Notes: generated from the sequence alone by a model not told the origin. Shown: positions 54,801-62,367, counted from the stretch's first letter. The stretch is 64,000 nt of DNA from an uncultured Akkermansia sp. (GCA_944390825.1 CALXRG010000003.1:1-64000); one strand, 5' to 3'. Translations and numbers: made by a program.

Positions 54801-56494
54801 TTGACGCGGATGCCGTTGGAGAGGGTGAGCGTCGTCGTGTCTATGTCTTCCAGGTGCTGCTGCCTGATGATGGTGCCCGGGGTGCCGATGTGCTCGTAGG
54901 CGAAGTGGAGCTGCTCGCGTTTCTCCGGGGCTTCGAGTTTGACCTGCCGGGCTTTTTCAAAGGTGCTGCGCAGGGATTCCTTGCTGGCGTCGCTGGGGAT
55001 GTCTCCCATCATGGTGAGTTTGACGCGGTCTGCATTGTAGGCTTTGGCGAGGGCCTGGCGGCAGAGATCCGGGTTGGCGGCGATGGGTTCGAGGCCGGCG
55101 ATGATGGCCCGGAGGTCTTCGTCGGGTGCTGTGGGGGTGAGTTGGTCACTAAGGGCATCGACCAGTGAGCCGGCCATGCTGCTGCAGGTTACGGTTGGCC
55201 AGCGGTCTTTCATGCTTTGCGCGGCGGTGAGCAGCGCTTTGATGCTTTCTTGCAGTTCGTCTTCCTGGAAGCCGTACTCACAGGCCCGGCGCAGTTCGTT
55301 TTCGGCGGCGGTGAGGGCTTGTTGCCATTTTTCTTTCGGGGCACTGGCGCTAAGGGCGAAGTGTGTGACCGCCCGGAAGAGATCGTTTTTGTCTGCTTCC
55401 GCTGAGTTGAAGGGGCTGTCCTGCTCGCGGGAGAGTCGGCTGAAGCGCTGGTTGAGCATGCTCAGAGCGAGTCGCAGCGGCATCTCGGCTACCCGGTTTT
55501 CCAGGGTGTCCGGTTTGTCTTCGTAGGGGCTGATGACGCTCAGCATCAGGGAGGTCAAGGCACTTTCCGGGTTGGGGATGAGTTTTTCATCCGGTCCCAT
55601 GTCGGAGGGTACGCCGATGTCTGGACGCGGCGGGTTCGGTGCCGCTTTCATGTCGCCAAAATATTGCTCGATCCATGCTTTGGCTTGCGCGGGGTCGAAG
55701 TCTCCGGTCAGAATGACGGTCATGCGCTCGGGGACGTAGTTGTCGTGGTAGTAGGCGCGGATGGTTTCGCCGGGGCAGTTTCTGATGACTTCTTCCAGGC
55801 CGATGGGCATGTAGTCCGGTACCCGTGTGCCGCCGAGAAGCTGGCTGATAAAGGAGAGGCTGGCACGGTAGGCTTGGGAATCTCTGCTTTTGAGTTCGCT
55901 GATGACGATGCCCCGTTCTTTCTCGATGGCTTCGTCGGTGAAGGTGGCACCATCCGCAAAGTCACGCATGACGCGGAGGGCAAAGTTCCGGGTTTCGTCG
56001 TCCAGGTTGGGCAGGTCCATCATGTAGACGGTTTGCAGGAGTCCGGTGTAGGCGTTGGCGTCGCCGCCAAAGCCGAGGCCCAGCTTCTGCATGGCCGGGA
56101 TGAGTTCGCCGCGTTTGAAGGTGCGGCTGCCGTTAAAGACCATGTGCTCGCAGAAGTGTGAGATGCCTTTCGTTTCCGGGCTTTCGTTGAGTGAGCCCGT
56201 GTCAATGTAGAGGCGCAGGCTCGCGCGCCCTTTGGGTTCTGTGGTCCGGCGGATGAGGTAGGAGAGTCCGTTGGGGAGTTTGCCGCTGTGTAGTTGGGGG
56301 TCGGGTTGCAGAGCCTGGGCGGGTTGGGCTGGTGCGGGGGCTGCTGCTGCGGGGGCTGGTGCGGCTTCCGCTGATTGCTGACTGTTGGGTTGGCTGCCTG
56401 GTGCGGGGGGCGGGGGCGTGCTGTCGGTTTGACTGTAGGCCAGGGTTCCGCTCAGGGCAAGGGTGAGAATCAGGTTGGGGAGTCGCTTGTTCAT
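51890..56494 (-). CDS. Exported M16 metallopeptidase fused to clan-CD-like peptidase domain
   Basis: A 1534-residue exported protein. Signal peptide residues 1-21 (ending AYS), then a Pro/Ala/Gln-rich spacer. Residues about 75-970 are a PqqL/pitrilysin-type M16 protease: HFCEHMVFNGS (HxxEH zinc site, about 111-121), a downstream Glu region, then the inactive second M16 half. A Thr/Pro/Glu linker (about 978-1045) leads to a C-terminal domain of about 490 residues. That domain resembles clan CD cysteine peptidases (gingipain C25): SSHATQ with a His near 1246 and AAGNCLLGDAMGTRE with a Cys near 1325. The start at 56494 is set by the signal peptide. Confidence 0.88.
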   Translation of the reverse strand: MNKRLPNLILTLALSGTLAYSQTDSTPPPPAPGSQPNSQQSAEAAPAPAAAAPAPAQPAQALQPDPQLHSGKLPNGLSYLIRRTTEPKGRASLRLYIDTGSLNESPETKGISHFCEHMVFNGSRTFKRGELIPAMQKLGLGFGGDANAYTGLLQTVYMMDLPNLDDETRNFALRVMRDFADGATFTDEAIEKERGIVISELKSRDSQAYRASLSFISQLLGGTRVPDYMPIGLEEVIRNCPGETIRAYYHDNYVPERMTVILTGDFDPAQAKAWIEQYFGDMKAAPNPPRPDIGVPSDMGPDEKLIPNPESALTSLMLSVISPYEDKPDTLENRVAEMPLRLALSMLNQRFSRLSREQDSPFNSAEADKNDLFRAVTHFALSASAPKEKWQQALTAAENELRRACEYGFQEDELQESIKALLTAAQSMKDRWPTVTCSSMAGSLVDALSDQLTPTAPDEDLRAIIAGLEPIAANPDLCRQALAKAYNADRVKLTMMGDIPSDASKESLRSTFEKARQVKLEAPEKREQLHFAYEHIGTPGTIIRQQHLEDIDTTTLTLSNGIRVNLKPMSERNNSILVRADVDGGRINLPRIPGLSQLTASVIKDGAMEAHSSDDLKRLTMGHTVSLDVSLGEDRFTFSGETNNADLELQCKLLAASILHPGYRPEGEMMLRRNLDSIYTRLQTTPGGAAAIGTAKALFGTDPRFTMPEKEELQAVTTADVKKAVDPYLQHGAMEVTIVGDFTPDAILPILERTFGAMPERSETFTQPTDAQRAVTFNPWGQRKFIRYNTQLDKTLVSRVVYAGDGTDRKRGRRLGVLKSIAGDKVFDGIRAALGESYSPQVILELNDTYKDAALITVASAGVKRNRVKVNSAIDLILSDLGRGNITQEQLDCVLEPLKARTEKSLRTPNFWFGALSQLQSDPQQHELLKNLQQDINSITLEEIQQLARETFGSDRQNYLFTVPENYDENAPDQEPPLTELPPQQQTTTTPETATTPETTTTPETTTPEEASATAPKEASTTTPEEASATEPQKEQTSSTTPPSTPATAATQNFSPYIIILTGNVAQDPDWIKVAQALALKHAQDKLYLVMLPDLSESACADALRKVQARYAAIIAKPEEINRNVVRNLHRAARRVDDDPYGDCIWGIITGYTAEDALRIATADSPLVINRVLGTTNIGPQRFEHSYCITDWGENTPIVAQSGHTEPTTTPCDASTDLGRQLAGKGVQGLFAEELSKSKPQLIVTSSHATQFNLEMPFSKGLIFPAGNRFYEADLSTMPQVFVRGIQPSTKRGKAGILSEVAQQLNCPGIEPDGEPRVWLAAGNCLLGDAMGTRESMAVTALSAYTCNQLVGYTVPSWYGKGGWGTLSLLFENTAGTTLAEAWFLNNQFILADSIALSPSLLEARYDGSDLDAKALQRSLSRANFPITADNAKDAMGLLYDRDVVAFYGDPAWSATLNEQHSPSPYSITWHSDKQFTITANSDREGRCAVWFPTASTGEDATACDAPGAIFTDDFILFPRLKLSKGESLTVTIR
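53415..53545. repeat. In-gene tandem repeat encoding Thr/Pro/Glu linker
   Basis: Repeats built on tccggtgtggtggt units inside the M16 gene encode TTPET and TTPEEAS motifs. The repeat keeps the frame and forms the interdomain linker. Confidence 0.8.
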
Positions 56495-56524
56495 GGTTGG
56501 AGCAGATGATTTCGGTGCTGCCTG

Positions 56525-56554
56525 ATTATATGGCAGGGTTATGCGGTGTTGCAA
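56525..56554 (-). promoter_or_regulatory. M16 gene promoter
   Basis: Minus strand TTGCAA (56549-56554), 18-bp spacer, perfect TATAAT (56525-56530); leader of about 25 nt. Confidence 0.65.
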
Positions 56555-56647
56555 GTATAACAGTCCTGTGATGACGTGTTTTGTGCGTTGAGGTGCTAGG
56601 TGGCAGGGAGCGCGGGGGGGGGAAAGGGGGTGTGCGCTGATGCCAAA

Positions 56648-56679
56648 ACGGCACTGCGTCCCGGGGGAGGCAGTGCCGT
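56648..56679 (-). terminator. Terminator after mS38-like gene
   Basis: 10-bp stem (56648-56657 with 56670-56679) around a 12-base loop, followed on the minus strand by TTTGG. Confidence 0.65.
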
Positions 56680-56724
56680 GCAGAAAGTACAGCGTCGCTT
56701 GCGGACGTGGCCTAAGCGCGCAGC

Positions 56725-56829
56725 TTAGGACTTGTAACGCAAACGCTTCTTGTGGCGGTTCTGGCGCATGCGCTTGCTGCGCTTGTGCTTGTTGATCTTG
56801 GCCTTACGTCTTTTTTTAAGCGATCCCAT
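56725..56829 (-). CDS. 34-residue mS38/COX24-like ribosomal peptide
   Basis: A very small, very basic protein: begins MGSLKKRRKAKINKHKRS and ends RHKKRLRYKS. About 60% of residues are Lys or Arg. The KKRRKAKINKHKRxKRxRxNRHKKR pattern is that of the AURKAIP1/COX24 domain (mitoribosomal mS38), which occurs as a stand-alone peptide in several bacterial phyla and is presumably bound to the 30S subunit. It is flanked by its own terminator and hisG. It is below the usual gene-finding length limit and easily missed. Confidence 0.85.
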   Translation of the reverse strand: MGSLKKRRKAKINKHKRSKRMRQNRHKKRLRYKS

Positions 56830-56882
56830 AGTGGTGTATGTTTTCGTTGTGTTGGTTCTCGACAGGGAGAGGGGTCTGTGCT

Positions 56883-57758
56883 TTAGTACACGAGTTTGTT
56901 GAGGGGGTACTCGATGATGCCTTCGGCGCCCATGGCTTTAAGCTGCGGGATGATTTCGCGGGCGACGGATTCGTCAATCACGGTCTCAACGGCTACCCAG
57001 CCGGCTTCGGAGAGCGGAGCGACGGTCGGACGGCGCAGGGAGGGGAGTGATTCGACGAGGGTTTGAAGCTTGTCCTCAGGCAGGTTCATCTTGAGCCCCA
57101 CTTTGCCGCGGGCTTCAAGGGCGCCGCGCAGCATCATGACGATGTGGTTGAGCTTCTCCCGCTTCCAGTCGTCTTTCATGGCGTCTTTGTTGGCTATGAA
57201 CTGGGGGTAGGAGGTCAGCAGGGTGTCGACGATGCGAAGCTTGTTGGCCCGGATCGAGGAGCCGGTCTCTGTCACGTCTACGATCGCGTCAACCAGATCC
57301 GGTACTTTTACTTCGGTGGCGCCCCAGGAGAACTCAACCTGGGCTTTGACGCCCTGCTCGGCAAGCCAGCGTTCGGTGATGCCGACGCCTTCGGTGGCTA
57401 TGCGCTTGCCTTCCATGTCTTTGACGGACTGGATGGGGCTGTTTTCCGGGACGATGAGCACCCAGCGTGTGGGCTTGCTGGTGGCTTTGGAGTATTGGAG
57501 ATCAGTAAGAACGTCCACGTCGGCGCGGTTTTCGTAGATCCAGTCGCGCCCGGTGATGCCGGCGTCGATGAAGCCCTGATGGACGTAACGGCCGATTTCT
57601 TGGGCTCTGATGAGGTAGAGTTCCAGTGAATCATCATCCGAGGTGGGCTTGTAGCTGCGGCTTGAGACCACAATGTTGAAGCCGGCCTTGCGGAAAAGTT
57701 CGACCGTTGCGTCTTGAAGGCTGCCTTTCGGCAGCGCGAGTTTGAGCTTGTTTGACAT
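56883..57758 (-). CDS. hisG: ATP phosphoribosyltransferase, long form
   Basis: A 291-residue enzyme joining ATP and PRPP, the first step of histidine synthesis. The catalytic part begins [26 protein letters not shown] and [22 protein letters not shown] are the PRPP-binding region. The C-terminal ~75 residues ([24 protein letters not shown]...[15 protein letters not shown]) are the ACT-like histidine-sensing domain of the long form, so no HisZ is needed. No other his gene is adjacent. Its promoter is TTGACA-N17-TTACAT. Confidence 0.96.
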   Translation of the reverse strand: MSNKLKLALPKGSLQDATVELFRKAGFNIVVSSRSYKPTSDDDSLELYLIRAQEIGRYVHQGFIDAGITGRDWIYENRADVDVLTDLQYSKATSKPTRWVLIVPENSPIQSVKDMEGKRIATEGVGITERWLAEQGVKAQVEFSWGATEVKVPDLVDAIVDVTETGSSIRANKLRIVDTLLTSYPQFIANKDAMKDDWKREKLNHIVMMLRGALEARGKVGLKMNLPEDKLQTLVESLPSLRRPTVAPLSEAGWVAVETVIDESVAREIIPQLKAMGAEGIIEYPLNKLVY

Positions 57759-57769
57759 AGCGGGTTGGT

Positions 57770-57798
57770 ATGTAACTCTCTTTTGGGGTAAATGTCAA
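57770..57798 (-). promoter_or_regulatory. hisG promoter
   Basis: Minus strand TTGACA (57793-57798), 17-bp spacer, TTACAT (57770-57775), 11 bases to the ATG; leader of about 5 nt. Confidence 0.65.
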
Positions 57799-57857
57799 GC
57801 CGAAAGCGGTGGGCGGGGTGATTTTTTTGCGAGGAGGGCGGTTTTGGAGTGTGGGAT

Positions 57858-57966
57858 GATCCGCTTAGACAGGGGAAATCCGCTCAGGCTGGGTGATACG
57901 CTTAGGCAGGATGATCCGCTTAGGCAGGGGGGGCCGCTCAGGCCGTGTGGATGATCAGCTCAGGTA
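57858..57966. repeat. 18-bp degenerate tandem repeat, six units
   Basis: Units starting at 57858, 57877, 57895, 57913, 57931 and 57949 (gatccgcttaggcagggg type). The last overlaps the 3' end of the HAD phosphatase gene. Confidence 0.85.
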
Positions 57967-58839
57967 GCGGTGGTGCCAGTGGCGGAGCCCTTCAATGACT
58001 CCGGGGGTGCGGGAGATGTATCCGCCGCTCCGTCGAAGGTAGTCCAGGACTTCGGGATGGGCGTCCCGGGGGGCGGCACAGAAGGCTTGGGGAAAGCGGG
58101 AGAAGGCGTCGATGTCGTTGTGGCCGTCACCCAGGATGACGAGGTGTGTGGCGGGTACGTGCCAGGTACTGGCGATGTGGGCGAGGGTGCTGCCTTTGTT
58201 GAACCGGGCATCGCTCAGGCGCATGTATATGCCTGCCCGCTGGGCTGCTACTCCGCTGAAGCTGCGGAGTAGGGGGGTGAGTAGCTCCATGATGCTGTCC
58301 ATGGTGGGGACGTCCGGGGTTTCGATGCTCAGCGGGTCGTGCGGGTCGAGCTGCCAGTGCAGCTGCGGGTGGCTGCGGCTGATGCCCTCGAGCGCCTGGC
58401 GAAAGGGGGTGGTGAGCCTGGCACGCAGGGTGCGGTTGGCTCGTGCACTGATTTCATTGTGCCGGGCGGCGGGGATGAGTACGCCATCCCCGCGGTCGAG
58501 GTAGGCGTAGCGCTCGCAGGTGCAGATGAAGTCCGGCAGAACCGGGGTGCCCGGCAGCAGATCTTGCAGGAGGTAGGGCAGGGCCCGCCCGGTGTTGATG
58601 CCCCAGCGGACACCCAGACCGCGCCATTCGTCCATGAGTCGCAGAAAGGCTTCCGAGATGGGGGCGCCGGTGCGGCAGCGCAGGGTGCCGTCGTAGTCCA
58701 GGGAGATCAGCCAGCGGCACGCACCGTGGAAGGGGGCTGCGGCTCCGGGGAGGCTTTGGCCTTCGCGGAGGGCCGGTTCGCTGCTGATGTTGAGCTGGTG
58801 TCTGTCGGGTGGCCCGGGGAGGGCTGGGTCCGGGGGCAT
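57955..58839 (-). CDS. HAD-IIB phosphatase (Cof/sucrose-phosphatase type)
   Basis: A 294-residue HAD hydrolase. The motifs are LISLDYDGTLR (residues 44-54), INTGRALPYLL, Lys in RFNKGSTLAHIA, and LGDGHNDIDAFSRF. The C2B cap lies between about 100 and 200. It could remove phosphate from a sugar or other small metabolite. The first 40 residues are Pro/Gly-rich and may not all be translated, but no other start lies before motif I. It is third after the hydrolase-like and OmpA-like genes, 57 bases downstream of the latter. Confidence 0.85.
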   Translation of the reverse strand: MPPDPALPGPPDRHQLNISSEPALREGQSLPGAAAPFHGACRWLISLDYDGTLRCRTGAPISEAFLRLMDEWRGLGVRWGINTGRALPYLLQDLLPGTPVLPDFICTCERYAYLDRGDGVLIPAARHNEISARANRTLRARLTTPFRQALEGISRSHPQLHWQLDPHDPLSIETPDVPTMDSIMELLTPLLRSFSGVAAQRAGIYMRLSDARFNKGSTLAHIASTWHVPATHLVILGDGHNDIDAFSRFPQAFCAAPRDAHPEVLDYLRRSGGYISRTPGVIEGLRHWHHRYLS

Positions 58840-58896
58840 GGGGAGAATGCGGGCTGAGCCGTACGGTATGCGGTGGTGAGCCGCTGCTGATTCGGG

Positions 58897-60114
58897 TTAT
58901 TTGCTTTTCGCTTTGCTTGCTGCGGGTTGCCTGGTGTAGGCTTTGTTGATGGATTGTCCCGGGTTCGGGGCGCGTGTGCCGTTGATGAGCTGGACGCGGA
59001 CGGGGATGTCCAGGTTGACTTTGTAGGAGGCATCGACACAGCCGGAGGGGAGTTTCTCGGTTTGGCTGCGCATGTGGATTTCTACGCGTCGGTTGACGGC
59101 TTGCTGGGCTTTGGTGCCGCTGGCCGGGGCGATGAGATTGCGGCTGCCGCAGGCGCGAATGTAGACCCGGTCGATGGGGACGTTGTTGCCGCGCAGCCAT
59201 TCGCGTACGGCTGCTGCCCGTTGGAGGGAGAGCAGGTCGTTGTAGTCGGCGGAGCCTATGCTGTCGGTGTGCCCTTCGATGATGAAGTAGGTGTCGGGGT
59301 TTTTGAGGATCAGGGCGGCGAGCTGCAGCATGGTGACGCGGGCCGAGTTCCGGAGTTTGCTTTCCGCAAAGCCAAAGAGTACGTCGGTGCCCAGACGCGC
59401 CACGCCGCTGGATTGACCGAGCTGGCTGAGCCCCATGAGGTCGGAGAGACTGCGTGTGTCGGCGGGCAGTTCGGCGTTGCTTTCGCGGGCTGTCTGGCGC
59501 AGGTCGTTTTCCGTGAAGCCTTCGGCGTCTTCAAGCTGCTGATCCTGGGCGGTGATGTTGGCAACGACTTCGTTGGCGTTGATGGGTGCGGGCTCGGGGA
59601 CCTGGACGTTTTCTTCCTGCATGGGTTGTACCGCCAGGGCGCTCGTGTCGAGCGCGGCGGGTTTCATGGCGTCGTTTTGCCGGGGGTCTTCAGCCGTTAT
59701 TTCCGGAGCTGGCATGGCGAGTTCGGTCGGTCCCGGCGCCAGGGTCAGCTCGGGCATGTCAATGTCCAGCAGGTCGATTTCCCGCTCTTCTTCTTTGATT
59801 TGTTCAATTTCGGCGATTTCTTCGTTGAGTTTCTGGAGTTCGGCTTCTTTGGGAATTTCTTCCGGGGGGCGCCGAGCGATGACGCGAACGACGTCTTCTT
59901 TGTATGTTTTGCCTGGGTCCGGTGCCATTTCCCGACCCAGAAGAACGGGGAAGTAGATGTAGGCGATGGCGTGGCAGATGACGGTGCCGATGATGGAACC
60001 CATGATGATGGGCATCATGTTGCGCTGTTTGGTCAGCTCATAGCCTTCGCGCCTCCGGTTGAGGGCGCCGGGGCGGTTCGGGTCGCGTTCGGGAAGGGGG
60101 GAGGGGACGTCCAT
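58897..60114 (-). CDS. OmpA-domain protein with single TM anchor
   Basis: A 405-residue protein. A TM segment at about 34-57 (IMGSIIGTVICHAIAYIYFPVLL) follows a basic N-terminus. A charged, coiled-coil-like region (KEAELQKLNEEIAEIEQIKEEEREID) and a Pro-rich stretch lead to an OmpA-C peptidoglycan-binding domain at about 240-345: IIEGHTDSIGSADYNDLLSLQRAAAVREWL...AVNRRVEIHM with the DAP-binding Asp and Arg. The layout, inner-membrane anchor plus OmpA domain, recalls MotB. No motor gene is adjacent. It starts 6 bases after the hydrolase-like gene. Confidence 0.87.
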   Translation of the reverse strand: MDVPSPLPERDPNRPGALNRRREGYELTKQRNMMPIIMGSIIGTVICHAIAYIYFPVLLGREMAPDPGKTYKEDVVRVIARRPPEEIPKEAELQKLNEEIAEIEQIKEEEREIDLLDIDMPELTLAPGPTELAMPAPEITAEDPRQNDAMKPAALDTSALAVQPMQEENVQVPEPAPINANEVVANITAQDQQLEDAEGFTENDLRQTARESNAELPADTRSLSDLMGLSQLGQSSGVARLGTDVLFGFAESKLRNSARVTMLQLAALILKNPDTYFIIEGHTDSIGSADYNDLLSLQRAAAVREWLRGNNVPIDRVYIRACGSRNLIAPASGTKAQQAVNRRVEIHMRSQTEKLPSGCVDASYKVNLDIPVRVQLINGTRAPNPGQSINKAYTRQPAASKAKSK

Positions 60115-60120
60115 GCTGCT

Positions 60121-61233
60121 TCAGAATCGGGAATCCGGGCTCAGTGTGGGGCGCTCGGGCGTGGGAACGTGGGGGGCTTCAATGGCGGGTACCATGGTGT
60201 CATTCATCCAGCGGATGATGGATGGCATAGCATCTTCCCGGCTGTCGATGAGGGTGACCGGGATTTCTTCTTCCTGGTTTTTGCTGCCGGCGGAGAAGGC
60301 GACGATGCGCTGGGCGGCTTGGGGCGGGTCGCTGGCGTTTCTCAGGCTCCAGACTTCTTTGCAGTCGACGGGCAGCCGGGAGTAGATGCCCAGGGCGTCT
60401 TCGAGCATGCGGGCGGGGTTATCCTGCTCCAGGTTCACGACCAGCACGGGGACTTCGCGGCTGATGTAGGTGGCGCTTTCCACCGGAGCGACGTTGAAGG
60501 ATTCAAAGCCCACCTCGTGCTTGATGCGCAGGTCGATGAGGGTGAGGGTGATGAGCCGCAATCCCGTGGGGGGCATGAGTCGCTCTACAGAGTGGCGCAG
60601 GGAGGTGTAGGCGTCAATCGAGACTAACCCGCTGATACGGGGCTCGACGGCAGCGGCTTGCAGCATCATGTCGGCGCCAAACCCCTGCCCGACGGCGATG
60701 ATGGTGGGGTCCTCCGAGGGGTGGCGGTCACGCAGGGTGTTGATCAGGAAGGGGACGTCCCGGCTTTCCTGGAGGCCATGGGTGCAGTAGGTCCGGACGT
60801 CGTTCTTGCCGCGGGGCTCCCAGAGGACGCAGGTGAGGCCGGCTGCGGTCAGGGATTCGGCCAACGGCAGGGCTGAGCGGATGCCGTGATCCCAGTCGAC
60901 ACAGACAAGAACGTAGTCGATGCCGCGCAGTTCCTCGGCTTTGTGCCGCGCCAGTTCGGCGCTGACGGTCAGTTGGCGGGAGGATTCTTCACCGGCTTTG
61001 ACGGCGATGACGGCCGGGATTTCGGTGCCGTCCCATCCGGTGAAGCTGAAGGGTTCCAGGTGGAGGCCTGCGGCTTTTTGCGGGATGTGGGAGTAGTTGA
61101 CGTATTCCTGGTTGATGGGATGCAGGACTGGTTCTGTTTCGCGCGAGGTGTATCGCCACAGGTACGCGGCTATGCCGGCCATCCCCAGAAGAATGACTGC
61201 CGCCAGATAACGTGTGATTTTCCAGATACCCAT
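60121..61233 (-). CDS. Membrane-anchored alpha/beta-hydrolase-like protein
   Basis: A 370-residue protein: N-terminal TM (YLAAVILLGMAGIAAYLW), then an alpha/beta-hydrolase-type fold with LTCVLWEPRGKNDVRTY and TIIAVGQGFGADMMLQAA. At the nucleophile elbow the usual GxSxG is GQGFG, so Ser is replaced by Gly (near residue 181). EVPVLVVNLEQDNPARM resembles the acid-bearing strand. It may be catalytically dead or bind a ligand. The start at 61233 (MGIWKITRYL) is preferred because the TATAAT box covers the ATG at 61245. It heads an operon with the OmpA-like and HAD genes. Confidence 0.72.
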   Translation of the reverse strand: MGIWKITRYLAAVILLGMAGIAAYLWRYTSRETEPVLHPINQEYVNYSHIPQKAAGLHLEPFSFTGWDGTEIPAVIAVKAGEESSRQLTVSAELARHKAEELRGIDYVLVCVDWDHGIRSALPLAESLTAAGLTCVLWEPRGKNDVRTYCTHGLQESRDVPFLINTLRDRHPSEDPTIIAVGQGFGADMMLQAAAVEPRISGLVSIDAYTSLRHSVERLMPPTGLRLITLTLIDLRIKHEVGFESFNVAPVESATYISREVPVLVVNLEQDNPARMLEDALGIYSRLPVDCKEVWSLRNASDPPQAAQRIVAFSAGSKNQEEEIPVTLIDSREDAMPSIIRWMNDTMVPAIEAPHVPTPERPTLSPDSRF

Positions 61234-61243
61234 GGACGGGGCC

Positions 61244-61272
61244 ATTATAGCAGCGTTCCTCCTCTTTAGCAA
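61244..61272 (-). promoter_or_regulatory. Hydrolase-like operon promoter, near-leaderless
   Basis: Minus strand TTGCTA (61267-61272), 17-bp spacer, perfect TATAAT (61244-61249), 10 bases to the ATG at 61233; leader of 3-4 nt. Confidence 0.7.
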
Positions 61273-61352
61273 CGGCAAATTGAGGAATGCCGCACCTGCC
61301 TGCCGGGCCGGAAAGCTCTGCAACGGCGCCTGATACGGCGGCGCCCGTACAC

Positions 61353-61388
61353 AAAAAAGCACCCGCGCAGCTGCGCGGGTGCTTTTTT
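61353..61388 (-). terminator. Bidirectional terminator after bactofilin
   Basis: Palindromic GC stem of at least 10 bp (61359-61382) flanked by six As and six Ts, a classic intrinsic terminator in both directions. Confidence 0.92.
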
Positions 61389-61423
61389 CCTGATGGGTGA
61401 ATTCCGGTGGAAAGGGAGGGATA

Positions 61424-61744
61424 TCAACCGATCTCGGCACGGCCGGAAAGGTGGGCGCCTTCTTCCATGGAAAGAACAGAGGTGGTGATGTCGCCCTTGA
61501 TGACGGCGTGCTCGTTGAGGTGGCAGCGGCTGCTTTTGATGTTGCCGGTGACATGGCCATACACGTGGACAGAGCCGGCTTTGATGTCACCCTTGATGTC
61601 GGCCTGCTCGCCGATGGTTACTTTGCCGGTGTCGGAGAGGATTTCGCCGTCGATTTTGCCGTCGATGTGCATGTCATTCTGGAAACGGATCGAGCCGATG
61701 ATTTCGATGCCGGAGGCCAGGACGTTGGTGGTGTTGTTGCTCAT
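61424..61744 (-). CDS. Bactofilin
   Basis: A 106-residue polymer-forming cytoskeletal protein (DUF583). Short polar ends flank a right-handed beta-helix with regular repeats: GSIRFQNDMHIDGKIDGEIL, GKVTIGEQADIKGDIKAGSVHVYGHVTGNI, EHAVIKGDITTSVLSMEEGAHLSG. Bactofilins polymerise without nucleotide and shape the envelope. It is the last gene of pyrH-frr-bactofilin, 56 bases after frr, ended by a strong terminator. Confidence 0.94.
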   Translation of the reverse strand: MSNNTTNVLASGIEIIGSIRFQNDMHIDGKIDGEILSDTGKVTIGEQADIKGDIKAGSVHVYGHVTGNIKSSRCHLNEHAVIKGDITTSVLSMEEGAHLSGRAEIG

Positions 61745-61800
61745 AATCGTGGGGAGGATGAAGTGGAAATGCGGGGAACGGGGAGGAAGGATACGGGGGG

Positions 61801-62367
61801 TTACACCGTCATGATTTCCTTCTCCTTGGCTTCGACAAGCTCTTCGATTTTCTTGACGAACTTATCCGTGAGCTTCTGGACTTTTTCTTCCAGCCGGCGC
61901 ACATCGTCCTCGGTGATGACGTTGTCGGCTTTCATCTTCTTGATGCCGTCCATGCCGGTTTTGCGGGCAGCACGTACGCGGACCCGTGTGTCCTCGGCGA
62001 TGCTCTTCACGTACTTGACGAGTTCTTTGCGGCGCTCACCGGAGAGTTCGGGGATCGGAAGACGCACGGAGCGGGCATCGATGATGGGGGCGATGTTGAG
62101 CCGGCTTTCGGCGATGGCTTTCTTGATGTCGTTGAGGGTGCCCGGGTCAAAAGGCTGAATCAGAATCGAACGCGCATCCGGCGTGGAAACGACGGCGATG
62201 CTCTTGAGCTTCATGCTGGTGCCGTAGGAGGCAACGTAGATGTCCATGTTGTCAACCAGAGAGGGGGAGGCTTTGCCGGTGCGCACGCCGCCGAAGTCGG
62301 TGCTCATGTGCTCGACGGCTTCTTCCATGGCGGTTTCGGTGTCAAATAAGAGTGTTTCTTCGTCCAT
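61801..62367 (-). CDS. frr: Ribosome recycling factor
   Basis: A 188-residue factor that splits post-termination ribosomes with EF-G. Family blocks: FGGVRTGKASPSLVDNMDIYVASYGTSMKLKSIAVVSTPDARSILIQPFD (core), then RLPIPELSGERRKELVKYVKSIAEDTRVRVRAARKTGMDGIKK, and the KKIEELVEAKEKEIM end. ATG 62367 (MDEETLLFDTE) gives the usual length; the frame upstream runs into pyrH. It lies 68 bases after pyrH, the common gene order. Confidence 0.96.
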   Translation of the reverse strand: MDEETLLFDTETAMEEAVEHMSTDFGGVRTGKASPSLVDNMDIYVASYGTSMKLKSIAVVSTPDARSILIQPFDPGTLNDIKKAIAESRLNIAPIIDARSVRLPIPELSGERRKELVKYVKSIAEDTRVRVRAARKTGMDGIKKMKADNVITEDDVRRLEEKVQKLTDKFVKKIEELVEAKEKEIMTV

